Shown here in pieces: positions 9,105 to 17,633 of a stretch of 22,849 bases of DNA (positions are counted from its first letter, which is position 1; the number at the start of each line of letters is the position of its first letter). The position numbers and the translations under genes are program-made. The DNA is taken from the NCBI GenBank assembly GCA_947486505.1, contig CANKTT010000007.1, forward strand, positions 1-22,849, given 5' to 3'. The notes under the pieces are model-generated. The model had not been told where the DNA came from, made no database searches, and saw nothing but the letters and a program-made list of their open reading frames with translations. Origin of the DNA: Actinomycetota bacterium (GTDB taxonomy: Bacteria; Actinomycetota; Actinomycetes; S36-B12; UBA5976).

Positions 9105-11785
9105 GAAACGCTGACTCGACCAGCCTCAAGGCGTGCAACTGGAACCCGGAACGGCGAACACGACACATAGTCGAGTCCAACGTCATGGAAAAACTTGATT
9201 GACTCTGGATCGCCACCGTGTTCACCGCAAACCCCAAGTTTTATGTCTGGACGCGTTGCTCGACCTTTATCCACTGCAATCTTTATCAGCGCACCAACAC
9301 CATCAACATCAAGTGATTCAAATGGCGAAACCGTGAATATGCCGCGATCTAGGTAAGTTGCAAAGAACGAGGCTTCGACATCATCGCGACTAAAGCCCCA
9401 AGTTGTTTGGGTTAAGTCATTGGTACCGAACGAGAAGAACTCAGCAGCTTCAGCAATTCGTTGCGCGGTGAGAGCAGCGCGTGGCAACTCGATCATAGTT
9501 CCAATCGAGAATGGCAATTCGATGCTTTCTTCGCTTGCTATCTGGGCAAGCAAAACATCCATCTCATCTCTAATCAAATGAAGTTCCATTACAGATCCCA
9601 CCAAAGGAATCATGATTTCCACTTTTGGATTGCCGCCGGCACGCATGCGCGTGATTGCAGCCTGGGCGATAGCACGTACCTGCATTGGGAATAAGCCAGG
9701 TACAACTAACCCAAGACGTACGCCACGCAATCCAAGCATTGGATTGGATTCATGTAAGCGATCGACTGCACTAAGTAAAAGTTCCTGTCGTGATACATCT
9801 TCGTTGCGCTCTTTTCCAAGGGCAACTTCAACCATCAATTCAGTGCGGTCCGGCAAGAATTCATGAAGTGGGGGATCTAGTAGGCGAACAGTTACTGGAA
9901 GTGAATCCATCTCTTCAAAGATTTCTTCGAAATCCTTTTGTTGCATGGGCAAAAGTGCCTCGAGTGCAGCATTGCGCTCATCTGAGTTGTCAGCCAAGAT
10001 AACTCGCTCAATCAAAACTCGGCGATCGCCTAGGAACATATGCTCGGTGCGGCAAAGTCCGATTCCTTCAGCGCCGAGATTTCTGGCCCACTTGGAATCT
10101 TCGGCAGTGTCAGCATTAGTACGAACCTTTAGTCGCCGAACTGAATCTGCATGATTCAAGATTCGATCTACCGCAGTAACTAGCGCAGCGATCTCTTCAT
10201 TCTCAGTTGCAATCGCAGATGCCAAGCCATTCTCCAGGTATTTCGAAACAGGAGATGGAACAACAGCAAGTTCACCTAGGTAAACATGTCCAGTTGAGCC
10301 ATCAATCGAAATCATGTCACCTTCTTTGATAACAAGATCTCCAATAGTTGCAGTGCGATCTGCGTGAGACACATCTACTGCATCGGCGCCACATACACAG
10401 GTCTTGCCCATGCCGCGGGCGACCACTGCTGCGTGCGAAGTCTTTCCGCCACGTGCCGTCAGAATTCCAGTTGCGGCAATCATGCCCTCAAGGTCGTCTG
10501 GGTTAGTTTCACGTCGCACGAGGATAACGCGTTCTCCTTTTTCTGCCCACTTAACTGCGGTGGCTGAGTCAAATACTGCTTTACCAACAGCCGCACCCGG
10601 AGAAGCAGCCATGCCAGATGCAACAATTTTGCTGGCTGCAGCTGAATCGAACTGCGGGAACATAAGTTGCGCCAATTGTGCTCCGTTAACCCGAATCAAA
10701 GCCTCATCCATTGTGATCAAACTTTCATCGACCAATTGGGTAGCAATTCGGAAAGCTGCAGCGGCAGTTCGCTTTCCAACGCGAGTTTGCAGCATCCAGA
10801 GCTTACCTTTTTCAACCGTGAACTCGATATCGCATAAATCCCGGTAATGAGTTTCAAGCTTTCGCATAATTTTCATTAGTTCGTTAAATGATGTTGGATC
10901 CGTGCGGTTCAATTCATCGAGACTGAAAGTGTTTCGAATTCCAGCAACTACATCTTCACCTTGAGCATTCGGCAAGTAGTCACCATATGCACCTGGCTTC
11001 CCAGAAGCAGGATCGCGAGTAAATGCCACTCCAGTTCCAGAAGTTTCACCAAGATTTCCAAACACCATTGAGCAAATGTTTACAGCGGTACCTAAATCGT
11101 CCGCGATCCTTTCCCGGCGGCGATATAAGCGCGCACGTGAAGTATTCCAAGAATCGAATACTGCCCTGGTAGCTAGATCAAGTTGCTCGCGAGGATCTTG
11201 TGGGAAATCGCGTCCACTGTGCTTTTGAATGATTGCCTTGAAAGTTTCTACAACTTCTTTTAGTTGGTCTGCAGTTAAATCAACTTCAGTTGCAACCCCA
11301 GCTTTTTCGTTTGCTGCCTGAAGAGCATCTGCAAAAATTTCACCTTCGATATCCAAAACCGTTTTGCCAAACATTTGAATCAGGCGGCGGTATGAATCCC
11401 AAGCGAATCTTTCATTGTTGCTTACTTTGATAAGGCCGTTGACTGAATAGTCATTAAGTCCAACATTTAAAACCGTCTCCATCATTCCCGGCATAGAAAA
11501 TTTCGCGCCCGAACGAACGCTGACTAATAATGGGTCGTCTACATCACCAAGTCGCTTTCCGAGTGCATCCTCAAGGCGGCGAAGTGCCATGGTTACTTCC
11601 ACACGCAGGGCAGCTGGTTCAACACCCGCAACGAGGTATTCTCGGCAGGCCTCAGTGGAGATGGTGAATCCCGGAGGAACCGGAAGTCCCAGTTTTGTCA
11701 TCTCGGCAAGGTTGGCACCCTTGCCACCAAGCAAATCCTTTTGGTCTTTGTCGCCTTCGGAAAAATCGTAAACATACTTAGTCAA
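9101..11785 (-). CDS. ppdK: Pyruvate, phosphate dikinase
   Basis: PPDK interconverts pyruvate + ATP + phosphate and PEP + AMP + pyrophosphate. The 894-residue length is full size. The N-terminal ATP-grasp domain carries GGKGANLAEMT (20-30) and RSGAKFSMPGMMETVLN (91-107). The swivelling domain carries the phosphorylated histidine His451 in TARGGKTSHAAVVARGMG. The C-terminal barrel carries EGIGLCRTEHMF, GLRGVRLG, FSFGTNDLTQTTWGFSRDD and catalytic Cys853 in GVCGEHGGDP. The start is TTG at 11785: the protein then begins MTKYVYDF as in homologues, a GGAAGG Shine-Dalgarno lies 8 bases upstream, and an in-frame TGA lies about 11 codons further up. A rare start codon could lower translation. It is divergent from ilvB and convergent with yibE/F. 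No PPDK regulatory protein gene is in the window. Confidence 0.96.
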   Translation of the reverse strand: MTKYVYDFSEGDKDQKDLLGGKGANLAEMTKLGLPVPPGFTISTEACREYLVAGVEPAALRVEVTMALRRLEDALGKRLGDVDDPLLVSVRSGAKFSMPGMMETVLNVGLNDYSVNGLIKVSNNERFAWDSYRRLIQMFGKTVLDIEGEIFADALQAANEKAGVATEVDLTADQLKEVVETFKAIIQKHSGRDFPQDPREQLDLATRAVFDSWNTSRARLYRRRERIADDLGTAVNICSMVFGNLGETSGTGVAFTRDPASGKPGAYGDYLPNAQGEDVVAGIRNTFSLDELNRTDPTSFNELMKIMRKLETHYRDLCDIEFTVEKGKLWMLQTRVGKRTAAAAFRIATQLVDESLITMDEALIRVNGAQLAQLMFPQFDSAAASKIVASGMAASPGAAVGKAVFDSATAVKWAEKGERVILVRRETNPDDLEGMIAATGILTARGGKTSHAAVVARGMGKTCVCGADAVDVSHADRTATIGDLVIKEGDMISIDGSTGHVYLGELAVVPSPVSKYLENGLASAIATENEEIAALVTAVDRILNHADSVRRLKVRTNADTAEDSKWARNLGAEGIGLCRTEHMFLGDRRVLIERVILADNSDERNAALEALLPMQQKDFEEIFEEMDSLPVTVRLLDPPLHEFLPDRTELMVEVALGKERNEDVSRQELLLSAVDRLHESNPMLGLRGVRLGLVVPGLFPMQVRAIAQAAITRMRAGGNPKVEIMIPLVGSVMELHLIRDEMDVLLAQIASEESIELPFSIGTMIELPRAALTAQRIAEAAEFFSFGTNDLTQTTWGFSRDDVEASFFATYLDRGIFTVSPFESLDVDGVGALIKIAVDKGRATRPDIKLGVCGEHGGDPESIKFFHDVGLDYVSCSPFRVPVARLEAGRVSVS

Positions 11786-11793
11786 TGCAGGTG

Positions 11794-11799
11794 CCTTCC
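11794..11799 (-). promoter_or_regulatory. Shine-Dalgarno sequence deciding the TTG start of ppdK
   Basis: On the minus strand GGAAGG lies 8 bases (cacctgca) before the TTG at 11785. This, together with family N-terminal sequence, supports a TTG initiation codon. No ATG or GTG lies between the upstream in-frame TGA and this position. Confidence 0.6.
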
Positions 11800-11848
11800 G
11801 ACCAACGACTTCCAGTCAAATCACCGGGAATCTCAATACTCAAAGGTA

Positions 11849-11880
11849 TTCCCCAGATAGCGGAATCGCCTATTGGGGAG
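11849..11880. repeat. Imperfect palindrome / hairpin in the ppdK leader or operator
   Basis: TCCCCA (11850-11855) pairs with TGGGGA (11874-11879), ATAG (11857-11860) with CTAT (11870-11873), and CG with CG around a GAAT loop (11863-11866). That gives 12 Watson-Crick pairs with one single-base bulge on each arm (G11856, C11869). It overlaps alternative pairings on its left: AATAC/GTATT (11835-11839 with 11846-11850) and GGGAAT/ATTCCC (11826-11831 with 11848-11853). It could be a protein-binding site in DNA or a structured ppdK 5' leader. No T-run follows on either strand, so it is not a standard terminator. Confidence 0.5.
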
Positions 11881-11901
11881 ACCAGATTTAATAGGAATTC
11901 T

Positions 11902-11928
11902 CGTCTCAACATGTGGACAGCCGTCTCA
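11902..11928. repeat. Two CGTCTCA direct repeats, 20-base period
   Basis: CGTCTCA occurs at 11902-11908 and again at 11922-11928. The 20-base period would put both copies on the same face of the helix. They sit just upstream of the proposed ilvB -35 element (11935), where an activator or repressor could bind. Confidence 0.4.
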
Positions 11929-11934
11929 TTAGAT

Positions 11935-11964
11935 ATGACGTAAGGCCAAGGTGGGTAATAGGGT
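11935..11964 (+). promoter_or_regulatory. Candidate ilvB promoter
   Basis: ATGACG (11935-11940, three of six matches to TTGACA) is followed by 18 bases and then TAGGGT (11959-11964), a TAnnnT-type -10. Transcription would begin near 11971, leaving a leader of about 160 bases before the ilvB ATG. The match is modest and was found by eye. Confidence 0.35.
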
Positions 11965-12098
11965 AGAGGAATTATCAACACCTTCATCGGTGGTGGTGAT
12001 GCAATCGAGGAGCTACAAGCGAATCGGGAGCAACTTCTGTTACAAGCCTTTGGCGCAGAAGCCATGTCACCTAAGGCCAGCCAGAGATGAACTTAAAT

Positions 12099-12126
12099 CG
12101 AAGCGATCCTTCGGTAGATCAAGGAG
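12099..12126 (+). promoter_or_regulatory. ilvB leader: competing hairpins and Shine-Dalgarno sequence
   Basis: AAGGAG (12121-12126) is the ilvB Shine-Dalgarno sequence, 7 bases before ATG 12134, and decides that start. TCCTT (12107-12111) is complementary to AAGGA (12121-12125) and could hide it. A second hairpin, CGAAG (12099-12103) with CTTCG (12109-12113) around a CGATC loop, uses some of the same bases, so the two structures exclude each other. Both stems are only 5 bp, so the switch is a hypothesis. Confidence 0.4.
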
Positions 12127-12133
12127 TGACGAC

Positions 12134-13879
12134 ATGTCGCAACATATAACAGGCGCCGGGAGCCTAGTTAAATCTCTGGAACACGCTGATGTCGAAGTTG
12201 TTTTCGGTATTCCAGGCGGAGCAATTCTTCCGGTCTATGACCCTTTAATGGATTCCCCTTCAGTTCGACACATTTTGGTACGCCATGAACAAGGTGCTGG
12301 CCATGCTGCTGAAGGTTACGCGGCTGCAAGTAACCGTGTTGGTGTTTGTATGGCAACCAGCGGACCTGGCGCAACGAACTTAGTTACCCCAATTGCCGAT
12401 GCTCACATGGACTCGGTTCCGATGGTGGCAATTACTGGCCAAGTGCCAAGTGCAGCAATTGGCTCGGATGCATTTCAAGAAGCAGATATTCGCGGCATCA
12501 CAATGCCAATTACAAAGCACAACTACTTAGTAACGCGCGCTGAGGATATTCCGCGAGCAATCAAAGAAGCTTTTCACCTTGCAAGTACTGGCCGCCCCGG
12601 TCCAGTTCTTGTAGACATTACGAAGGATGCCTTGCAAGCCAGCGCTGAATTTGTTTGGCCAACACATATCGATTTGCCAGGTTACAAGCCGACAACAAAG
12701 CCACACGGTCGCCAGATTAAAGAAGCGGCTCGCATGATTGTTGATGCCCATCGCCCTGTGTTTTATGTTGGTGGTGGCGTTATACGTTCCCAGGCACATA
12801 AAGAATTGCGACAACTTGCAGAGCTAACTGGAATACCAGTTGTCACAACTTTGATGGCACGCGGCGCTTTCCCAGATTCACACCAGCAGCACATGGGTAT
12901 GCCGGGTATGCACGGAACTGTTGGCGCAGTTGGCGCATTACAAAAGGCTGACTTACTGATTGTTCTTGGTGCGCGTTTTGATGACCGCGTGACTGGAAAA
13001 CTTGAATCTTTCTCACCAAAATCAAAAGTTATTCACATTGACATTGATCCTGCCGAAATTGGCAAGAATCGCTACGCCGATATCCCAATCGTTTCAGATT
13101 TGCGCGAAGCAATCTCGCAGCTGATTCCAGCAGTTACCGCAGAGTTTGATGCAGGAAATCGCGCCGACTTAACTGCCTGGTGGATCACACTGAACCACTG
13201 GCGCCAAACATATCCACTTGGCTATGACCAGCCGCAAGATGGAACACTTTCACCTCAGTACGTAATTGAACGTCTTGGAAAGATTGCTGGACCAGAAGCT
13301 ATCTATGCCGCCGGCGTTGGTCAACACCAGATGTGGGCTGCGCAATTCATCGGGTATGAAAATCCAAATACTTGGTTGAACAGCGGTGGCTTGGGAACCA
13401 TGGGCTACTCCATTCCAGCGGCCATGGGTGCAAAGGTTGGTGCACCAGATAAAACCGTTTGGGCAATCGATGGTGATGGTTGCTTCCAAATGACTAATCA
13501 AGAACTAGCCACCTGCACAATCAATGACATTCCAATCAAGGTTGCACTTATCAATAACGCTTCCCTTGGCATGGTTCGTCAATGGCAGAACTTGTTCTAC
13601 AACGAGCGATACAGCAACACTGATTTGCATTCACACTCAGTTCCAGACTTTGTAAAACTTGCCGATGCATATGGTTGCCATGGAATTCGCGTTTCAACAG
13701 CCGAAGATGTCGACAAAGCAATTGAAAGGTCGATGGAAATCAATGACGCTCCAGTTGTAATTGATTTCCAGGTACACCGTGACGCAATGGTGTGGCCAAT
13801 GGTTGCTGCTGGAACCGGAAATGACGAAATTCAATTTGCGCGAGATCTGGCACCACAATGGGAAAGAGGGGATGACTAA
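12134..13879 (+). CDS. ilvB: Acetolactate synthase, large (catalytic) subunit
   Basis: The enzyme condenses two pyruvates, or pyruvate with 2-oxobutyrate, to acetohydroxy acids; it is the first common step of valine, leucine and isoleucine synthesis and uses TPP, FAD and magnesium. The 581-residue protein begins [30 protein letters not shown]. The TPP-activating glutamate is Glu52 in [14 protein letters not shown]. The TPP/metal motif starts near residue 446 as GDGCFQM and ends with [15 protein letters not shown]. The frame stays open upstream to GTG 11951, but that extension (about 61 residues, basic and unlike the family) is leader sequence. ATG 12134 has AAGGAG 7 bases before it. ilvN follows after 2 bases, so both subunits are made together. 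Confidence 0.97.
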   Translation: MSQHITGAGSLVKSLEHADVEVVFGIPGGAILPVYDPLMDSPSVRHILVRHEQGAGHAAEGYAAASNRVGVCMATSGPGATNLVTPIADAHMDSVPMVAITGQVPSAAIGSDAFQEADIRGITMPITKHNYLVTRAEDIPRAIKEAFHLASTGRPGPVLVDITKDALQASAEFVWPTHIDLPGYKPTTKPHGRQIKEAARMIVDAHRPVFYVGGGVIRSQAHKELRQLAELTGIPVVTTLMARGAFPDSHQQHMGMPGMHGTVGAVGALQKADLLIVLGARFDDRVTGKLESFSPKSKVIHIDIDPAEIGKNRYADIPIVSDLREAISQLIPAVTAEFDAGNRADLTAWWITLNHWRQTYPLGYDQPQDGTLSPQYVIERLGKIAGPEAIYAAGVGQHQMWAAQFIGYENPNTWLNSGGLGTMGYSIPAAMGAKVGAPDKTVWAIDGDGCFQMTNQELATCTINDIPIKVALINNASLGMVRQWQNLFYNERYSNTDLHSHSVPDFVKLADAYGCHGIRVSTAEDVDKAIERSMEINDAPVVIDFQVHRDAMVWPMVAAGTGNDEIQFARDLAPQWERGDD

Positions 13880-13881
13880 CC

Positions 13882-14406
13882 ATGGCTCGTCATACTCTTT
13901 CGATCTTGGTTCAAGATCAACCTGGTGTGCTTGCTCGAATATCGGCGCTGTTTTCTCGTCGCGGTTACAACATTGAATCTTTGGCAGTAGGCACAACCGA
14001 AACCGAAGGCGTTTCACGCATGACAGTTGTAGTTAATGTTGACCAGCACGCACTTGAGCAAGTCACTAAGCAGTTAAACAAGTTGATCAACGTTCTCAAA
14101 ATCGTTGAACTCGATGACAACACTGCAATTGCTAGAGAATTGATGCTTATCAAAGTTAAGGCGGACGACCACTCCCGCAGCAAGGTGCTTGAGCTCGTTG
14201 AACTATTCCGCGCCAAAGTTGTGGACGTTAGCGCAGATGCGGTAACCATCGAAGCAACTGGTTCCAGAGACAAGCTTGAGGCATTCTTAAATGTCCTGGT
14301 ACCGCATGGAATCAAGGAAATTGTACAGTCTGGCGTTGTGGCGCTTGCCCGTGGCGGCCGTTCAATTGCAGACCGTTCAAACAAGAATCCAGATCGTTCC
14401 ATCTAG
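13882..14406 (+). CDS. ilvN: Acetolactate synthase, small (regulatory) subunit
   Basis: The 174-residue protein carries an N-terminal ACT domain (about residues 4-78) with HTLSILVQDQPGVLARISALFSRRGYNIESLAVG split over the first 37 residues, then ARELMLIKVKA and a second ACT-like C-terminal domain to about 160. In this family the subunit binds valine and gives feedback inhibition, and also stimulates the catalytic IlvB subunit. The ATG lies 2 bases after the ilvB stop. A G-rich stretch in the last ilvB codons is the only Shine-Dalgarno candidate, so coupling is likely. The last 15 residues are basic and polar and look poorly conserved. Confidence 0.96.
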   Translation: MARHTLSILVQDQPGVLARISALFSRRGYNIESLAVGTTETEGVSRMTVVVNVDQHALEQVTKQLNKLINVLKIVELDDNTAIARELMLIKVKADDHSRSKVLELVELFRAKVVDVSADAVTIEATGSRDKLEAFLNVLVPHGIKEIVQSGVVALARGGRSIADRSNKNPDRSI

Positions 14407-14457
14407 AAATTCACACAATCCAAAGAATCTGACAGACTTACCAAACTAGCGAAATAG

Positions 14458-15495
<1,038 letters not shown>

Positions 15496-15499
15496 CCAA

Positions 15500-16471
15500 A
15501 TGCTTGCGATACAGGTAGATCAGCCCGGTGGACCAGAAGTCCTAAAGGTAGCTGATCTACCTGTTCCAATTTGTGGGCCAGATCAACTGTTAGTTGAACT
15601 GGCATTTAGTGGCGTTAACTTCATTGACATTTACCAACGCCAAGGCATTTACCCAATGCCAAGTCCATACGTTCCAGGACTTGAGGGCAGCGGCGTTGTA
15701 ACGGAAGTTGGTTCGGCAGTCCAAGGTTTTTCCGTAGGAGACAAGGTTGCTTGGCCATCCTCGCTCGGTAGTTATTCGCAGGTCCATGCCGTTAATGCGG
15801 CATCAGTTGTGAAAGTGCCTGAAGGCGTTTCTCTGGATGTAGCTTGTGCCGCGATGCTCCAGGGAATGACTGCGCACTATTTGATCGCATCGCTTTACGA
15901 GATTAAGGCAGGGGATACCGCCTTAGTGCATGCAGCAGCTGGAGGTGTTGGCCAACTTCTCTGCCAAATGATTGTTAATCGCGGGGCAACAGTTATTGGA
16001 ACTACATCAACTTCTGAAAAAGCAGAAATCGCTAGCAAGGCAGGCGCAAGTCAAGTCATTAGATATGACACCGAAGAGGTAGCCAAAAAGGCTAAAGAAC
16101 TCACCAACGGAATCGGCGTTGACGTTGTCTATGACGGAGTGGGGCTAACAACTTTTGAAGCCAGCCTGGCTTCGCTTAAGCGACGCGGCATGATGGCATT
16201 ATTTGGTGGCGCAAGTGGAATGGTTGCGCCATTTGATCTGCAAGCCTTAAGCCGAATGGGATCCTTATTTGTTACCCGGCCAACATTGGCGGATTACATT
16301 GTTGGTCCTGGTGAAATGCAGTGGCGGGCGGATGAAATCTTTGCCGAACACCTTGCCGGAAAACTTAACTTTGCTATCGGTAGAACTTACGAATTGAAGG
16401 ATGCAAGCGAATCGCACACTGACTTAGCAGCGCGCAAAACCACAGGAAAGCTCTTACTCGTTTCAAATTAG
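15500..16471 (+). CDS. NADPH:quinone oxidoreductase (zinc-free MDR family)
   Basis: This 323-residue enzyme is a medium-chain reductase of the quinone oxidoreductase (zeta-crystallin) type. The N-terminal GroES-like domain has GVNFIDIYQRQGIYP and PYVPGLEGSGVV. The cofactor domain has LVHAAAGGVGQLLCQ (AAGGVG at 146-151) and ends with DAARKTTGKLLL-like sequence. The structural and catalytic zinc ligands of alcohol dehydrogenases are absent. It likely reduces quinones or enones with NADPH; the physiological substrate is unknown. I chose ATG 15500, 4 bases after the ilvC stop, over an in-frame GTG at 15458 inside ilvC, because homologues start at this point. It lacks a clear Shine-Dalgarno sequence and is probably read with ilvC. 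Confidence 0.88.
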   Translation: MLAIQVDQPGGPEVLKVADLPVPICGPDQLLVELAFSGVNFIDIYQRQGIYPMPSPYVPGLEGSGVVTEVGSAVQGFSVGDKVAWPSSLGSYSQVHAVNAASVVKVPEGVSLDVACAAMLQGMTAHYLIASLYEIKAGDTALVHAAAGGVGQLLCQMIVNRGATVIGTTSTSEKAEIASKAGASQVIRYDTEEVAKKAKELTNGIGVDVVYDGVGLTTFEASLASLKRRGMMALFGGASGMVAPFDLQALSRMGSLFVTRPTLADYIVGPGEMQWRADEIFAEHLAGKLNFAIGRTYELKDASESHTDLAARKTTGKLLLVSN

Positions 16472-16500
16472 GGACATTTTCTAGTGACTAAAAATCCAGA

Positions 16501-16506
16501 TAGGCT
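16501..16506 (+). promoter_or_regulatory. Putative leaderless -10 box of the NadR-like gene
   Basis: TAGGCT is followed by 6 bases (ttaaag) and the ATG at 16513. No Shine-Dalgarno sequence is present. The spacing is identical to that at gatC, ilvD and serA. Confidence 0.5.
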
Positions 16507-16512
16507 TTAAAG

Positions 16513-17583
16513 ATGCCGGCCGCACTTGTAACTGGAACATTCAATCCACCTCACATGGGTCATGTGAAGCTCATCAAAGCGGCGATTGAAAAACGTAATC
16601 ACGTAGTCGTAGTTGTATTAGCCGCACCCCATGATCGATTAGCCGCTAATGATCGTGCTCGGGCGCTTCTGCAGGACTGCGTGGCCGAGGGCGTGCAGGA
16701 AGCCGCAATGACCATCGTGCATGGTTATGAATCAACACCTTATGACCCAGGCAACAGTGCAGTGGCAAAATCCAATGCTCGCGTTATCGAAGCACACCTG
16801 CGTCACACTCCACCTGTTGATTTATTAGTTACTTCAGAAACTAATGGCGATGAATTCGCAAAATTACTTGGTTTACATCACCACAGTTTTGATCCAGACC
16901 GCACCCAAGTACCAGTGTCATCAACTCAGATTCGTGACGACTTAGTTAGCAACTGGCACTTGCTTGGTCCAGGATCTAGAGAACTGCTAGCAATTCGTGC
17001 GGTGTTTATTGGTGCTGAATCAACTGGCACTACGACCACAACTCTGGCAGTGCAGGCTGAGTTAATGAAGCGTGTTGGCAATTTTGCAACAACAAACTGG
17101 ATCCGGGAATACGGTCGCGATCTAACTATGCGCAAGAAAGAACAAGCCGAGGCTATGGGTTTAACCGAGTACGCAGTGCCTTGGACAACTAATGACTTCG
17201 TGGAAATCGCGATTGTGCAACAACAACTTGAAGATGTGGCAGCTCGCACTGGTGGACCTGTTGTGTGTTGTGACACGGATGTTTTCGCCACCATAATTTG
17301 GGAACGTCGTTACTTAGGCGAGAAAGCCGCACTTCCAATGCCAGTTGACTCGCAAAACCGGATCTATTTTGTAACGCAACCTGACGGTGTTCCATTTGTC
17401 CAAGACAAGATTCGTGACTCTGAAGAACTACGTATTTCAATGACTCGTGAGTTCGAAGATGATCTGATCAGCACAGGCAGATCTTGGATGGCACTAGATG
17501 GATCAGTGGAAGCCCGAGTCGAATTAGCGCTAAAGGCAATTGATGCTGCCATGGCACAAGCCTTCGATTTTCACGTGCACTAG
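16513..17583 (+). CDS. nadR: NadR-like bifunctional NMN adenylyltransferase / ribosylnicotinamide kinase
   Basis: The 356-residue protein has two parts. The N-terminal nucleotidyltransferase domain carries TGTFNPPHMGH (HxGH at residues 14-17) and SSTQIR (136-141), the two nucleotide-binding signatures of the NMN adenylyltransferase class. From about residue 163 a P-loop kinase-like domain follows, starting AVFIGAESTGTTTTT, with EYGRDL (199-204) and CCDTDVFATIIW typical of the NadR kinase half. This suggests NAD salvage from nicotinamide riboside. The E. coli NadR repressor domain (N-terminal HTH) is absent, so it is not expected to bind DNA. The P-loop lacks the usual lysine (Thr173 in its place), so kinase activity is less certain than the fold. 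It has its own leaderless-type promoter. Confidence 0.8.
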   Translation: MPAALVTGTFNPPHMGHVKLIKAAIEKRNHVVVVVLAAPHDRLAANDRARALLQDCVAEGVQEAAMTIVHGYESTPYDPGNSAVAKSNARVIEAHLRHTPPVDLLVTSETNGDEFAKLLGLHHHSFDPDRTQVPVSSTQIRDDLVSNWHLLGPGSRELLAIRAVFIGAESTGTTTTTLAVQAELMKRVGNFATTNWIREYGRDLTMRKKEQAEAMGLTEYAVPWTTNDFVEIAIVQQQLEDVAARTGGPVVCCDTDVFATIIWERRYLGEKAALPMPVDSQNRIYFVTQPDGVPFVQDKIRDSEELRISMTREFEDDLISTGRSWMALDGSVEARVELALKAIDAAMAQAFDFHVH

Positions 17584-17620
17584 ATTCACCGTTCCTGCCT
17601 TAGGCAAGGTTTTGAAACCC

Positions 17621-17626
17621 TAAACT
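17621..17626 (+). promoter_or_regulatory. Putative leaderless -10 box of the proline-racemase/P450/glycosylase unit
   Basis: TAAACT is followed by 7 bases (tgatccc) and the ATG at 17634. There is no Shine-Dalgarno sequence. The upstream gap is only 50 bases. Confidence 0.5.
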
Positions 17627-17633
17627 TGATCCC

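Larger units (their letters stand above)
11786..12133. other. Divergent ppdK/ilvB intergenic region (348 bases, non-coding)
   Basis: This is the only stretch above 300 bases without a recognised gene. It separates the start codons of ppdK (minus) and ilvB (plus). From left to right it holds the ppdK Shine-Dalgarno sequence, nested inverted repeats at 11826-11880, two CGTCTCA direct repeats 20 bases apart (11902 and 11922), a candidate ilvB promoter (11935-11964), a roughly 160-base ilvB leader with two competing small hairpins (12099-12125), and the ilvB Shine-Dalgarno sequence. Open frames exist on both strands. One on plus runs in frame into ilvB from GTG 11951; one on minus runs from about 12065 to 11778. 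Neither has recognisable protein features. In a window where most gaps are under 65 bases, this length suggests regulatory content. Confidence 0.6.

Noticed and set aside
11911..11943. Ten-codon frame [10 protein letters not shown] upstream of ilvB as a BCAA leader peptide
   Set aside because: It has only one Val and one Leu, no convincing Shine-Dalgarno sequence or leaderless box, and lies upstream of the proposed ilvB transcription start.
11778..12065. A 95-codon minus-strand frame upstream of ppdK (contains [11 protein letters not shown])
   Set aside because: No recognisable domain, it overlaps the ppdK start and runs through the inverted repeats. It is likely a chance open frame.
11951..12133. 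N-terminal extension of IlvB from GTG 11951
   Set aside because: The extension of about 61 residues is basic, has no family similarity, and the ATG at 12134 has a strong AAGGAG. The frame is probably open by chance.
17596..17613. Possible terminator after nadR: TGCC-TTA-GGCA followed by a TTTT run
   Set aside because: The stem is only 4 bp with a 3-base loop and the T-run is 4 bases, 3 bases away. Too weak to call as an intrinsic terminator.
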